A stretch of DNA of 64,000 nucleotides from Bacteroidota bacterium (GCA_016718035.1 JADKEK010000001.1:620001-684000); one strand, 5' to 3'. Shown: positions 28,891-38,326, numbered from the stretch's first letter. The notes: generated by a model not told the origin, from the letters alone. Translations and numbers: made by a program.

Positions 28891-29484
28891 TCAGCGTGCA
28901 GCCAGCACATTATCCAGGTAGGCCAGCACTTCATCCCGCCCGGCCCTTGTCTCAGCAGACGTAACGAAGCAAGCCGGCAATGTCTCCCAGCTTTCGGCCA
29001 GTTTTTGTTTGTAGGCCTCAATATTGCCCTTTATATCCTTTTTCCGCCTATCCGTTTTCGTGAAGGCAATACAAAATGGAATATGCTCTTCTCCCAGCCA
29101 ATCCGTAAACTCCAGGTCTATTTTTTGGGGTGGGATACAAGCATCCACCAATTGAAACACACACAACATCTGCGGACGGTATTTCAGGTAGTCGCTGATC
29201 ATTTTTTCAAACTGCTCGCGCTGGTTTTTAGACACCTTAGCGAAGCCATAGCCGGGTAAATCGACTAAATTCCAGGTATTATTGATTAAAAAGAAGTTAA
29301 TAGTTTGGGTTTTTCCCGGTCTGGCACTGGTTTTGGCCAAATGCTGATGGTTGGTCAGCATGTTAATCAAACTCGATTTGCCAACGTTGGAGCGACCAAT
29401 AAATGCGAATTCCGGAAGGTCCTTTTCGGGACATTTCAGGTAATCGGGAAAACTTCCTGTGTAAACTGCTGTTTTAAATATCAC
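28891..29484 (-). CDS. engB: Ribosome biogenesis GTPase (YihA/YsxC family)
   Basis: About 197 residues from the GTG at 29484; an in-frame TTG seven codons upstream is possible, but the GTG gives the usual N terminus MIFKTAVYTGSFPDYLKCP and a TATTTTTG -7 box lies just before it. GTPase motifs: G1 GRSNVGKS, G3 DLPGYG, G4 TKTD, G5 TSAE. EngB is needed for maturation of the 50S subunit. It is divergent from ubiE. Confidence 0.9.
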   Translation of the reverse strand: MIFKTAVYTGSFPDYLKCPEKDLPEFAFIGRSNVGKSSLINMLTNHQHLAKTSARPGKTQTINFFLINNTWNLVDLPGYGFAKVSKNQREQFEKMISDYLKYRPQMLCVFQLVDACIPPQKIDLEFTDWLGEEHIPFCIAFTKTDRRKKDIKGNIEAYKQKLAESWETLPACFVTSAETRAGRDEVLAYLDNVLAAR

Positions 29485-29488
29485 AGCA

Positions 29489-29496
29489 CAAAAATA
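29489..29496 (-). promoter_or_regulatory. Bacteroidota -7 box for engB
   Basis: On the minus strand the sequence reads TATTTTTG, matching TAnnTTTG, ending only 4 bp before the proposed GTG start, so the mRNA would be leaderless or nearly so. Confidence 0.35.
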
Positions 29497-29561
29497 AGAT
29501 TTCAAAAGCCTGAAATGGAGAAGTTAACAGGCATTTCGATATTAAACATATTTATTCATGC

Positions 29562-29569
29562 TAAATTTG
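29562..29569 (+). promoter_or_regulatory. Bacteroidota -7 box for ubiE
   Basis: TAAATTTG matches TAnnTTTG and ends 7 bp before the ATG of ubiE, implying a nearly leaderless transcript. No clear TTTG -33 element is at the expected distance. Confidence 0.4.
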
Positions 29570-29576
29570 CACTCAG

Positions 29577-30302
29577 ATGTCAGAAAGTGTAACACCTTAT
29601 AAGTCCGATTCCTCCAAAAAGGAACAGGTTAAAACAATGTTTAACAATATTGCCGGCAGGTACGACTTTCTGAACAGGGTGTTATCCATGCGCGTGGATG
29701 TGTATTGGCGTAACAGAGCCATCAAACGCCTCAAAAAATATCAGCCTAAAACGATTTTAGATGTAGCATGTGGGACTGGTGATTTTACAATTGCCGCCTT
29801 AAAAACCGGAGCTACTAAAATTATTGGTGTAGATATTTCGGTGCAGATGTTAGAAGCAGGTATTAAAAAAATAAACGATAAAAAATTAGCAGATAAAATA
29901 ACCTTGATAGAAGGAGATTCGGAAAATCTGCAATTTGAAAAAAATACTTTCGATGCCTGCACTGTCGCATTTGGTGTCCGCAATTTCGAAAATCTGCAGA
30001 AAGGATTGGATGAAATTTATCGGGTATTAAATACAGGTGCTCCAATAGTTGTTTTGGAATTTTCGAAACCCAAATCATTTCCATTTAAACAATTGTACAA
30101 TTTTTATTTCAGTACAATACTTCCGGCAATTGGACGTTTAGTGAGTGGTGACTCCCGAGCATACACCTATTTATTTGAATCAGTTTCAGCATTTCCGGAA
30201 GGCGATGCCTTTATACATTTTTTAAAACAGGCAGGATTTAAAAATTGCACTTGCACAAGATTAAGTTTAGGAATATGTTCGCTGTATATTGCAGAAAAGT
30301 AA
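29577..30302 (+). CDS. ubiE: Demethylmenaquinone methyltransferase
   Basis: A 241-residue SAM methyltransferase. FNNIAGRYDFLNRVLSMRVD at the N terminus and VLEFSKP downstream are UbiE/MenG signatures; LDVACGTGDFT (61-71) is the SAM-binding motif. It methylates demethylmenaquinone in the last step of menaquinone synthesis. Since Bacteroidota use menaquinone, the MenG activity is the relevant one. The 3' end overlaps the PorT-family gene by 28 bp, indicating translational coupling. Confidence 0.92.
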   Translation: MSESVTPYKSDSSKKEQVKTMFNNIAGRYDFLNRVLSMRVDVYWRNRAIKRLKKYQPKTILDVACGTGDFTIAALKTGATKIIGVDISVQMLEAGIKKINDKKLADKITLIEGDSENLQFEKNTFDACTVAFGVRNFENLQKGLDEIYRVLNTGAPIVVLEFSKPKSFPFKQLYNFYFSTILPAIGRLVSGDSRAYTYLFESVSAFPEGDAFIHFLKQAGFKNCTCTRLSLGICSLYIAEK

Positions 30303-30979
30303 TTTTATTATGCATTTGCTTTTTGCCATTAATGGTAAAAGCGCAAATGAATGCACAGGAATACGAAACACGGTTTTCGTTAAACCCATATCATTTCGGG
30401 ATTGCCATTGCATATAATACCTCCGACCTGCGTGTAACATTCAGCGACCAGTTTATCAATCACGATTCGGTTATGGTGGTTGAATCTACGAATGGTCCCG
30501 GATTTAATTTAGGCATTATTACCAATATGCGTTTAGGTAAATATTTCGATTTGCGTTTTGTGCCTTCCTTATCATTCGCCGAAAAAAAATTGAATTATAC
30601 TTATCGTGATGAAAACACTTCTTTCCAAACACTTGAATCGTTGTATCTCGATTTACCTTTTGATATAAAATTTAAAAGTGCTGCATATAAAGATATGAAA
30701 GTATATGTGCTGGCAGGTGTAAAATATGCGTACGATTTTAGTTCTAATGCAGATGCACGCAACGCGGAAGGATTGGTGAAAATAAATGCTAACGATTTAG
30801 CAATCAATTGCGGATTTGGGTTTGAAATTTATTTCCCCTATTTTATTTTCTCTCCCGAAATAAAACTTTCTAATGGTATTCTCAATTTACATGCAACAGA
30901 CCCGTTGTTGCAGGAAAGTTATGTAATGGATAAATTGTTTAGTAGGACGTTGTTGTTTACGATACATATTGAAGGGTAA
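30275..30979 (+). CDS. porT: PorT-family outer membrane beta-barrel protein
   Basis: A 234-residue protein when started at the ATG at 30275, giving signal peptide MFAVYCRKVILLCICFLPLM and cleavage after KAQ. The mature part alternates amphipathic strands (YHFGIAIAYNTSDLRVTF, YFDLRFVPSLSFAEKKLNY, MKVYVLAGVKYAYDFSS) typical of an eight-stranded barrel. PorT sits downstream of ubiE in many Bacteroidota and is required for T9SS function in Porphyromonas, so this position supports the call. It would act in the outer membrane to help export the many T9SS cargos seen in this window. Confidence 0.75.
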   Translation: MFAVYCRKVILLCICFLPLMVKAQMNAQEYETRFSLNPYHFGIAIAYNTSDLRVTFSDQFINHDSVMVVESTNGPGFNLGIITNMRLGKYFDLRFVPSLSFAEKKLNYTYRDENTSFQTLESLYLDLPFDIKFKSAAYKDMKVYVLAGVKYAYDFSSNADARNAEGLVKINANDLAINCGFGFEIYFPYFIFSPEIKLSNGILNLHATDPLLQESYVMDKLFSRTLLFTIHIEG

Positions 30980-31123
30980 AGGAACCTGCCTGGCGGCAGA
31001 CAGGCACAGATTTAACTGATTTAACGGATAAAGGACGGATTTTAGTTACGTTTTTATAATTTCCTTATTAGAAATAATTAATCCGTTTTCATCCGTTTAA
31101 TCTGTTAAATCAGTGTTCCTTTT
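30980..31123. repeat. Long imperfect inverted repeat between convergent genes, with a palindrome inserted in one arm
   Basis: The arm at about 31004-31043 (CACAGATTTAACTGATTTAA and on) is an imperfect inverted copy of 31080-31115, about 36 bp. The outer flanks also match (AAAGGAAC versus its complement), except that the left arm carries an extra 20 bp at 30986-31005 made of nested inverted repeats (CTGCC TGGC GGCAG and GCCTG/CAGGC). It may act as a bidirectional terminator between porT and the helicase. Confidence 0.75.
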
Positions 31124-31130
31124 AAAAAAA

Positions 31131-32444
31131 TTATCTATTACCCTTCAACGTTACAGCAAATTTCCCTCCACCGGTTGAATTTCCGCTCGTATTTTTTTCA
31201 CGATGTTTTTTAAAGCTATCCGGTTTAAAACGTTTGCCTTTAGAAGGATCTGAAACCCTTTTTCTTGCTTGTTGCGGGCGAGGTTCATGTACTTGAATTT
31301 GTGGCAGCACCATTTGTTTATAATCCGGATGATCCGTTTTTACAGGAATGGTTTTACCAATCAGTCGCTGAATATCACGTAAATACGGACGTTCTTCCTC
31401 TTCACAAAAAGCTATCGCAACTCCGGTAGAACCGGCGCGACCTGTGCGGCCAATGCGGTGCACATATGTTTCAGGAATATTCGGCAATTCGTAATTAATT
31501 ACATAAGCCAGTTCTTCCACATCAATTCCTCTTGCAGCAATATCTGTAGCAACCAAAACTCGGGTTTCACCGGCTTTGAAACTGCTTAATGCTGTTTGAC
31601 GATTATTTTGTGATTTATTACCATGAATAGCAGCTGCTTTAATGCCTGAGCGAACTAAATCTTTACACACCTTATCGGCGCCATGTTTTGTTCTGGTAAA
31701 TACCAAAACACTTTTAATAGATTTATCAGATAATAAATGATGCAATAAAGCACGTTTATTGGTTTTGCTGACAAAATATACCGATTGGTCGATTACATCA
31801 ACTGTTGATGAAACAGGTGTTACAGCAACTTTCACCGGATTGTGTAATAAGGAATTCGCTAATGCTGAAATTTCATGTGGCATTGTTGCAGAAAAAAACA
31901 AGGTTTGTTTTTTAGCAGGCAGTTTAGCCACTACTTTTTTCACATCGTGAATAAAACCCATGTCCAACATGCGGTCAGCTTCATCCAAAACAAAAATTTC
32001 CACTTTGTCGATGCGGACAAATCCCTGATTCATTAAATCAAGTAAACGACCCGGTGTTGCGATTAAAATATCTACACCTCTGCGTAATTGTTGTGTTTGT
32101 GCATGTTGCGAAACCCCACCAAAAATTACGGTCTGCGTTAAGCCGGTGTATTTACCATAAGCTTCAAAACTTTCACCAATTTGAATGGCAAGCTCGCGGG
32201 TTGGTGTTAAAATAAGCGAACGAATTACCCTGTGGTTATCGTGTTTTTTCGCATGTAATAATTGTAAAACCGGAATTGCAAATGCAGCAGTTTTACCTGT
32301 TCCTGTTTGAGCACAGCCTAATAAATCTTTGCGCTCCAATGCGGCAGGTATGGCTTGTTCCTGAATAGGAGTAGGGCGTTCATAACCTTCCTGTTTTAAT
32401 GCCCTCATGATTGGCTCAATGAGCAATAATTTGTCAAATGACAT
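31131..32444 (-). CDS. DEAD-box ATP-dependent RNA helicase, RhlE-like
   Basis: A 437-residue helicase with the full motif set: Q-motif (ERPTPIQEQAIP), Walker A AQTGTGKT (45-52), PTRELA (81-86), DEAD (154-157), SAT, and the C-terminal HRIGRTGRAG. The basic tail after about residue 375 (KRVSDPSKGKRFKPDSFKKH) fits the RhlE group, which acts in ribosome assembly and RNA turnover, often in cold adaptation. It is a single gene with about 680 bp of sparse sequence upstream. Confidence 0.9.
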   Translation of the reverse strand: MSFDKLLLIEPIMRALKQEGYERPTPIQEQAIPAALERKDLLGCAQTGTGKTAAFAIPVLQLLHAKKHDNHRVIRSLILTPTRELAIQIGESFEAYGKYTGLTQTVIFGGVSQHAQTQQLRRGVDILIATPGRLLDLMNQGFVRIDKVEIFVLDEADRMLDMGFIHDVKKVVAKLPAKKQTLFFSATMPHEISALANSLLHNPVKVAVTPVSSTVDVIDQSVYFVSKTNKRALLHHLLSDKSIKSVLVFTRTKHGADKVCKDLVRSGIKAAAIHGNKSQNNRQTALSSFKAGETRVLVATDIAARGIDVEELAYVINYELPNIPETYVHRIGRTGRAGSTGVAIAFCEEEERPYLRDIQRLIGKTIPVKTDHPDYKQMVLPQIQVHEPRPQQARKRVSDPSKGKRFKPDSFKKHREKNTSGNSTGGGKFAVTLKGNR

Positions 32445-33128
32445 GTATCAATAAAATTTGTATAAGGAGGGAAATGTTACAGATGCATATTTGCGAATGC
32501 TTTAATGCAGTGTTCTTCTCTAAGTCTTTAACGCCTTACGATGAAAATAAATGCTTTTGGTTTTTAATACTTTGTATTTCGTAATGAACACACCTCAGAA
32601 ACGGTATTAGGCCTAAAGCGGTGCAAAGATACGGAAAATTTTTGATATATTGGAAATTGAGCATTTGAGGCAAGTCGCTAAATCCATTTTTTCAATTAAT
32701 AGACAATTCAACGGTGTCAAATAAATATCAATAATTAAGGGATTTTTTGATAGTTTAATAATAAACTTAAGCCATCCTAACACATTTAACCAGCTGACAG
32801 ATTTTTTCCGTTTTTGTAAACTAAGTCTTTTGAACGGGCGTTTAGACTGGAATAATGTGTCAAAATACTTGGCACAAAGGTCATGCATTTCTTCCGGTTT
32901 TTTTAATTAAGCATTTAGTTCTCTCAATTTTTCAAAAAAATGTTTTTTGTAACTGCTAAATACAACCAATAAGTGATATTTGGAAAATTGTGATTATGAC
33001 TTGAACTCAACTTTTTTTAAACTGTGGAATTTTTTAATTTAAAACATTAATAAGCCATAATGTGCAAAAGATTGCAAGTGTTATTTTATGATTTATTTAC
33101 AAATTGCTGTGTTTTAAGCAATTAATTA
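32445..33128. other. 684-bp gap with no supported gene
   Basis: AT-rich sequence between the start of the helicase gene and the end of the next T9SS gene. It includes the helicase promoter region. One 91-codon frame on the minus strand (32613-32888) lacks any recognisable feature and was not accepted. I see no strong hairpin or repeat. Confidence 0.4.
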
Positions 33129-35618
33129 CTAGCGAATTTCAAAGAAATTGGTAATCAATTTATTTTTGGAATTTATTAGTATAAAATAAAGCCCAGATGG
33201 AAGGACGTCAACATTTATTATAGTATATATATCATTCAGGGTTTTTGAAGTGCACAAAGAACCTTCTATCGAATATATATATGCAATCCCACCAGTCAGT
33301 TCGGTGTTAACTTTAATATTGATAACACTATTTGTGGGATTAGGAAATATTGAAAATAAATCTGAAATATCATTCACACTATTAATTATACCTACTGTGG
33401 CAGTAGCTTCACTTGAACATCCTAAAGAGTCGAAAACTGTTACTGTATATGTGCCAGGGCCTAAGTTCGTAATAGTCGGGGTGGTTTGACCGTCGCTCCA
33501 TACATATTCATATGGAGTTGTCCCACCAGTAACTATGGCAGTTGCACTTCCTGTCTGCAAGTCTGGTAAACTACCAACGGTTTCTATCTCAACCATTGGG
33601 GGGGCTTCAATTAAAACTGATATCGAATCGTTATATATGCAAGTAGAGTCGCTTGCTGTTACCCAAAATATTCCTGATTCCAAAATATTTGTAATATTTG
33701 TTGTATCTCCGTTAGACCAATTAAATATAAAATCTCCCTCTGGAATTTCGAGTAGAATACCTTCAATGTCACATTTTACAGTATCATTTGGTAAGTTGAA
33801 TTCGTAATCATCATTAATAAATATATTTTGTGTTACCACAGTATCGCAAGATATAGGATTAAAAATAAACGCAGTGTCATTTATAGAATAGCTCCAAGGC
33901 TCTTCATTTGTAGTTGTGTAATATAATTGACTCAAATCTGAATTACAAAATCCTTGAAGCACAAAATGCGAACCATAAACATTAATATCTATAGATTCTA
34001 TTTGAAATTCTATCTGTGAGGTGCTTTCATGTAGTATGCATTGAACATTTACGTATTCTGTTGAAGGAAACCAAAAAGGAATTTCATTATAAGCAACGAT
34101 AAACTCCCTATTAGGTGCTGTTCCTATAGTTTCATAATACAATTTACCGCCGGCTTGCTGGTATAAGTCAGCCTCACAAACTGCGATGCTATTATTTGTT
34201 GCTTCAATGAATTCAGGAAGGCCAAAATCGTAGCCATTCTCAAAGGTTAAAATTCCATTTGCCCCAATGTAAACTGAATCATAAATATTCCCGAAATACT
34301 TAAAGGTAAATCCTATATCAACTTTGGAACTTCCTATATCGTTGAAATGTAAATAATTTGGTGAAATACTATCTCTTAAGGCATAAGTGATTGTTTCTTG
34401 CAAATAAGCTACAGGAACCGAATATTGATAGTTTATTGCAATTGACTCACCTGGAATAAGTAAAGTTGTGTTTATTATACCATTTATTGAATCTGTAATA
34501 CCTTCTCCTGACCATATACCAGTTGGATATTCTGGAATTGCGTAATATGCTTCAACATTTGGGCATAAATAACTAGGAAAACCTGTCGATGTAATTGGAA
34601 GTAATCTTGTGATTTGTTTCGATGCAGTATCATTGGTGTGATTTGTATCGCCTTCAACAACACTCCATGAGTAAATATTATGGCTAATATCCTCACTTAA
34701 ATTTGCTGTCGTTACAAATGTAAAATACCTTTCATACCCCGGTGGAATTGTATCGGTAATTAGTTCCACAATTGAATCGATACCGTCAATCGAATACGCG
34801 ATTTGAAAGTTGCTTTGTTCAGTTAAACCATAATTTCTAACTACAACTTTAATAATCTCATTTTCACTATAACTACATTTCGTTGAAGGTATTTCAATAT
34901 TTATTATGCCAATGTCAACTGGAGAGATTAGACACGGTGAAAGGTAGGAAAAAATATTTGAGCCTAAATAATAGCTTGGTGTTTGAGCAAGATTTAAACC
35001 TGCTGAGAATACTACATTCCCTTCCCCCCATGCTTTCTCACATAATGCGATATGTTGACCTTCAGTATCAATAATCAGTGTGTCTACGTCTAAGCTTTGA
35101 ATATAAGTATATGAAAAATCGTAGATAGGTGAATATGCAGGTAAATTTGGGCCATTAAATATTGAGTGAGTTGAGTCAGCAATAACAAAACATTCAGCAT
35201 CTGAGCAAAATGCAAAATTAGTAGTGATGAAATTTACATTACCAAAACCCATCTCGTAACTACTATCTTCATTGTAAGAAGAACTTACGAGTAAATGCCC
35301 ACCTTCTTCTACCCAATCTTCAAATATTGATTGATAAAAAGTATAAAATTCATTAAATTCAAAGCTAGTACTCGGTTCTTCAATTAGTAGGATTGTACAA
35401 ATAGTTGAATCAATAGTTGTAAAATCAAAAAAGGGTAACCCAAAATAGTAATAGTAGTACTTTTCATAATTTCCTGCACCATATATTGAATTTAACGTTA
35501 CATCTAGGTAGTCACTTTCTTCCGATTGAATAATGACTACACGATTTGATTGCGAATAAGCAGAAATTGACCAGCTAAGTATCAATACAAATAATGTGAA
35601 TTTTATCAAAGTGCGCAT
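33129..35618 (-). CDS. Large secreted protein with T9SS type A sorting domain
   Basis: An 829-residue exported protein with signal peptide MRTLIKFTLFVLILSWSISA. Its N-terminal domain (about 25-230) has alternating strands and VVIIQSEESDYLDVTLN plus GGHLLVSSSYNED, suggesting a Rossmann-like or ThuA/glutamine-amidotransferase-like fold, which I cannot confirm. The middle has CARDB-like and HYR/Ig-like segments (YSENEIIKVVVRNYGLTEQS), an SprB-like repeat (TGSATAIVTGGTTPYEYVWS), and the C-terminal IFPNPTNSVINIKV with GLYFILINSKNKLI marks the T9SS sorting domain. Divergent from the glycoside hydrolase-like gene. Confidence 0.82.
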   Translation of the reverse strand: MRTLIKFTLFVLILSWSISAYSQSNRVVIIQSEESDYLDVTLNSIYGAGNYEKYYYYYFGLPFFDFTTIDSTICTILLIEEPSTSFEFNEFYTFYQSIFEDWVEEGGHLLVSSSYNEDSSYEMGFGNVNFITTNFAFCSDAECFVIADSTHSIFNGPNLPAYSPIYDFSYTYIQSLDVDTLIIDTEGQHIALCEKAWGEGNVVFSAGLNLAQTPSYYLGSNIFSYLSPCLISPVDIGIINIEIPSTKCSYSENEIIKVVVRNYGLTEQSNFQIAYSIDGIDSIVELITDTIPPGYERYFTFVTTANLSEDISHNIYSWSVVEGDTNHTNDTASKQITRLLPITSTGFPSYLCPNVEAYYAIPEYPTGIWSGEGITDSINGIINTTLLIPGESIAINYQYSVPVAYLQETITYALRDSISPNYLHFNDIGSSKVDIGFTFKYFGNIYDSVYIGANGILTFENGYDFGLPEFIEATNNSIAVCEADLYQQAGGKLYYETIGTAPNREFIVAYNEIPFWFPSTEYVNVQCILHESTSQIEFQIESIDINVYGSHFVLQGFCNSDLSQLYYTTTNEEPWSYSINDTAFIFNPISCDTVVTQNIFINDDYEFNLPNDTVKCDIEGILLEIPEGDFIFNWSNGDTTNITNILESGIFWVTASDSTCIYNDSISVLIEAPPMVEIETVGSLPDLQTGSATAIVTGGTTPYEYVWSDGQTTPTITNLGPGTYTVTVFDSLGCSSEATATVGIINSVNDISDLFSIFPNPTNSVINIKVNTELTGGIAYIYSIEGSLCTSKTLNDIYTIINVDVLPSGLYFILINSKNKLITNFFEIR

Positions 35619-35680
35619 TGATATTGATATTGATATTGGGAGGTTTATTCAAAATAAACCATACAATTCACCAAAATTAC

Positions 35681-35688
35681 TAAATTTG
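35681..35688 (+). promoter_or_regulatory. Bacteroidota -7 box upstream of the GH-like gene
   Basis: TAAATTTG matches TAnnTTTG and ends 20 bp before the ATG at 35709. No TTTG -33 element is obvious. Confidence 0.35.
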
Positions 35689-35708
35689 GGGAGATAAAAA
35701 ATATTTTT

Positions 35709-37904
35709 ATGAAAAAACACTTAATCTTCAGCGGCATATTGGGGCTCTTTTTGTCCCATGTAATTTGCCAAACACCCCTTTCACTTTCTTTGGATGTATC
35801 AAACCATTACAAATTGAGCGACCCTCTTTATGGCTTTCATACATCCGATTTTTTTGAACATTGTCCATGTTATGACCCAGATTTGCCCCCAACCGGTGAT
35901 CCATTAATCAATCAATGTATGGACTATGCATCGACAATGCTCCCACAAACACTAAGATTTCCTAGTGGAGGAACATCAAAATTAATGCATTTATTAGATG
36001 GGCAAGGTTATGGATATGATATGGATGAAATCGATTGTTATCATGACCCGGTAGCGCTTGGTGGATTAGGATTAATGTCTGGACCACAATATGATGATTA
36101 TGTAAATGCTGTTACGGATCAAAATGCATTACCTGCCGGAACAAACTATTTAGAACGGTTTATTGACCTAAATTTAAATATTTACTCTTTCTATGGGTAT
36201 CAACCTAAAATTATCTATGTTGCGAAAGTTTTAGAGACAGATTGTTACACTGAGGATTTGATTGAATACAATCTGGACGTATTGAAAAAATTAATTGATG
36301 ACTACAACTTAAACGTGGTTGGGGTAGAAATGGGTAATGAGGTATATTCCAATGGCTGGGAATCAATTCCGGGATTTGAAAATGCAGAAAATTATTTGGC
36401 ATCAATTAAGCCATTAATGACAGCTATTAAAGCCGAATATCCTTCTATTAAAATTGGCGTTGTTGCAGCACCAGAGCCCAATTATTATTTATCAATAAAT
36501 CCAGCTGATATTATAACTACAAATAAATACAGAAATTGGAATACGCAGCTTAGAATTAAATCCACAAACATAACAGCTGGATACGCATCATTAGTAGATG
36601 CTTGGATATCACATGTGTATTTACATGATCAAGCATTTCCAAGTTGCGGAGATTATGACAATGTCGCTGCTACTAATCTTGGGCCATATGATGATTATAT
36701 TGAGGCAGCTTCAGCCCCAGGAGGGTATAATATTAATTTCATAACTAATGATCCATTATTGCAACCTGCGTTTGATTGTGCTCTTTCAGCATTTAATAGT
36801 TTCACAAACTCTAATTTAACTACAATGTTTAATGACCTTGCTGGTGGTTATTCATATTCTTTAGGGTTGCAAAAAAAATACTGGATTACCGAATGGGGTA
36901 TTGAACCTGCTCTTCCATTCGGCAATACATATATTGAAGGTGACTTTGTAATGCAATATTTATTGAACATGGCAGAAATTAGCCATAATTTAAGTCCAGC
37001 AACTTCAGGTCAAATCGAATATATGATAAAACATAATTTTATGGGCGCCGGTGCATGGGCTGGAGCATTTTCTCAAACCGGTGTCTTAGATCCTGATATC
37101 GCAACGCAATTTTTTTATAAAAGGGTAGGATTTTACTCATTTTATTTAATGAGCGATATTTTTAGACAGACAATGGATAATGTTAAGGCAACACAGATTG
37201 GAAGCCCAGCACCAAGTTATCTAAAAACCTATTTTAAAACATTAAATCCTGTTACTCATGACTATGAGTTATATATTTATTATGACAATCAAACAAATAC
37301 AACTATAAATATAAACTTTCCCACCTACTTTAACTTTAAAAATGGTGCAACAGCATTACCTTATTATTTCATTTCACCAACCTTCACAAAGAATAAAATT
37401 GATACTAGGAAATTATACCAAGGAGTTGGTGAGACACATTATTTTAAACAAAACAACTTTTATAATGATTATGAAGATAATATCCTTCCAGAACTGGGCA
37501 CTTATGAAATAAACGGGATCGAAACTACAACTTACCCTGTTACGACAACAACCTTACCAATTGATGCTTACTCATTTGGTTACATAAAGGTAAAAGTAAG
37601 GCTACCAACTTGGGGTGGCTTTAGGGAAGAGCAAACCGCAAATACAAATGAATTAAATAATTCAATTTCTATTTTTCCTAACCCTGCGAGTAATCAAGCA
37701 GTTTTTACTTTTAATGGAGGTATTACCTCTGATGATAATTATGAAATTGAAATTTTTGACTTAGTTGGCAATTTTATTCAACGAGTAAGCTTAAATCAAA
37801 ATACTTATTCTGTAAATTTATCCGAATTTTCCAGTGGTATGTATATTTATCGGTTTTTGAATAATTCCAAAATAATTAGTACCGGTAAATTTGTAAAGCA
37901 ATAG
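35709..37904 (+). CDS. Secreted glycoside hydrolase-like protein (clan A type) with T9SS sorting domain
   Basis: A 731-residue protein with signal peptide ending near VICQ. Residues 40-400 look like a (beta/alpha)8 barrel of clan GH-A: TLRFPSGGTSKLMHLLDG, then VVGVEMGNEVYSNGW with Glu211 in the acid/base position of the NE motif, and YWITEWGIEP with Glu395 in the nucleophile position. The spacing fits GH39/51/79-like enzymes, so an arabinofuranosidase, xylosidase or glucuronidase-type activity is possible, not proven. A beta-sandwich follows, and the C-terminal ISIFPNPASNQAVFTF and GMYIYRFLNNSKII form the T9SS type A domain. Confidence 0.75.
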   Translation: MKKHLIFSGILGLFLSHVICQTPLSLSLDVSNHYKLSDPLYGFHTSDFFEHCPCYDPDLPPTGDPLINQCMDYASTMLPQTLRFPSGGTSKLMHLLDGQGYGYDMDEIDCYHDPVALGGLGLMSGPQYDDYVNAVTDQNALPAGTNYLERFIDLNLNIYSFYGYQPKIIYVAKVLETDCYTEDLIEYNLDVLKKLIDDYNLNVVGVEMGNEVYSNGWESIPGFENAENYLASIKPLMTAIKAEYPSIKIGVVAAPEPNYYLSINPADIITTNKYRNWNTQLRIKSTNITAGYASLVDAWISHVYLHDQAFPSCGDYDNVAATNLGPYDDYIEAASAPGGYNINFITNDPLLQPAFDCALSAFNSFTNSNLTTMFNDLAGGYSYSLGLQKKYWITEWGIEPALPFGNTYIEGDFVMQYLLNMAEISHNLSPATSGQIEYMIKHNFMGAGAWAGAFSQTGVLDPDIATQFFYKRVGFYSFYLMSDIFRQTMDNVKATQIGSPAPSYLKTYFKTLNPVTHDYELYIYYDNQTNTTININFPTYFNFKNGATALPYYFISPTFTKNKIDTRKLYQGVGETHYFKQNNFYNDYEDNILPELGTYEINGIETTTYPVTTTTLPIDAYSFGYIKVKVRLPTWGGFREEQTANTNELNNSISIFPNPASNQAVFTFNGGITSDDNYEIEIFDLVGNFIQRVSLNQNTYSVNLSEFSSGMYIYRFLNNSKIISTGKFVKQ

Positions 37905-37944
37905 ATTAAACATAATAACAAAGTAATTTTATCTAAATTCTAAT

Positions 37945-37991
37945 CGCATAGTTAAAAAGGAATGCCAACGCATTTCATTCTTAACTATGCG
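37945..37991 (+). terminator. Hairpin after the GH-like gene, possible terminator
   Basis: CGCATAGTTAA (37945-37955) pairs perfectly with TTAACTATGCG (37981-37991) across a 25-nt loop. The following T-run is weak (GGTTAAGTTT), so termination is likely but not certain. Confidence 0.5.
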
Positions 37992-38080
37992 GTTAAGTTT
38001 ATGAATTGTTTTATTGTTCCACAACATTAATCTACTGTAAACAATCTATCCCAAAAGCTTATCTTTATGTTTAGATGTCT

Positions 38081-38308
38081 TCACCTCCCCACCATCATCC
38101 TAAACACCTCCTTTTTATCATTATTCACCAAAATCACTAAATACATACCTGATGCCAGGTGGTCAACATTATAGGCGGTGGTGAAATTGCCGGTGGTTAC
38201 ATCATTGGTGTTGAGTAAATCGGTAATATGTTTGCCATTGATATTGTAGATGGATAAAATGGCATTACCAGGTTCGGTGATTTCATAAACTATGGTAACA
38301 TTATTCAT
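38081..38308 (-). pseudogene. Orphan T9SS type A sorting-domain fragment
   Basis: A 75-codon frame encoding only a T9SS C-terminal domain (NNVTIVYEITEPGNAILSIY to GMYLVILVNNDKKEV). It lies within a 243-bp copy (38084-38326) of the 3' end of the gene at 41583, with 3 mismatches. Its ATG exists only because one mismatch turns a Lys codon into Met. It has no signal peptide or body and is a duplication remnant, not a functional gene. Confidence 0.75.
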
Positions 38309-38326
38309 AGCAGGGTTGGGGTAAAC
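38084..38326. repeat. 243-bp direct repeat, left copy
   Basis: Matches 41586-41828 in the same orientation with 3 mismatches in 243 bp (about 98.8 percent). Both copies end abruptly at the same base after GGGGTAAAC. The two copies flank the RHS/TPR locus and are 3502 bp apart. Confidence 0.92.

Noticed and set aside
28546..29259. Small frames over the repeat field and over engB
   Set aside because: They consist of repeat modules or read antisense to engB; no sign of coding.
32613..32888. 91-codon frame on the minus strand upstream of the DEAD-box helicase
   Set aside because: No recognisable domain, signal or partner, and it lies in sparse AT-rich sequence.
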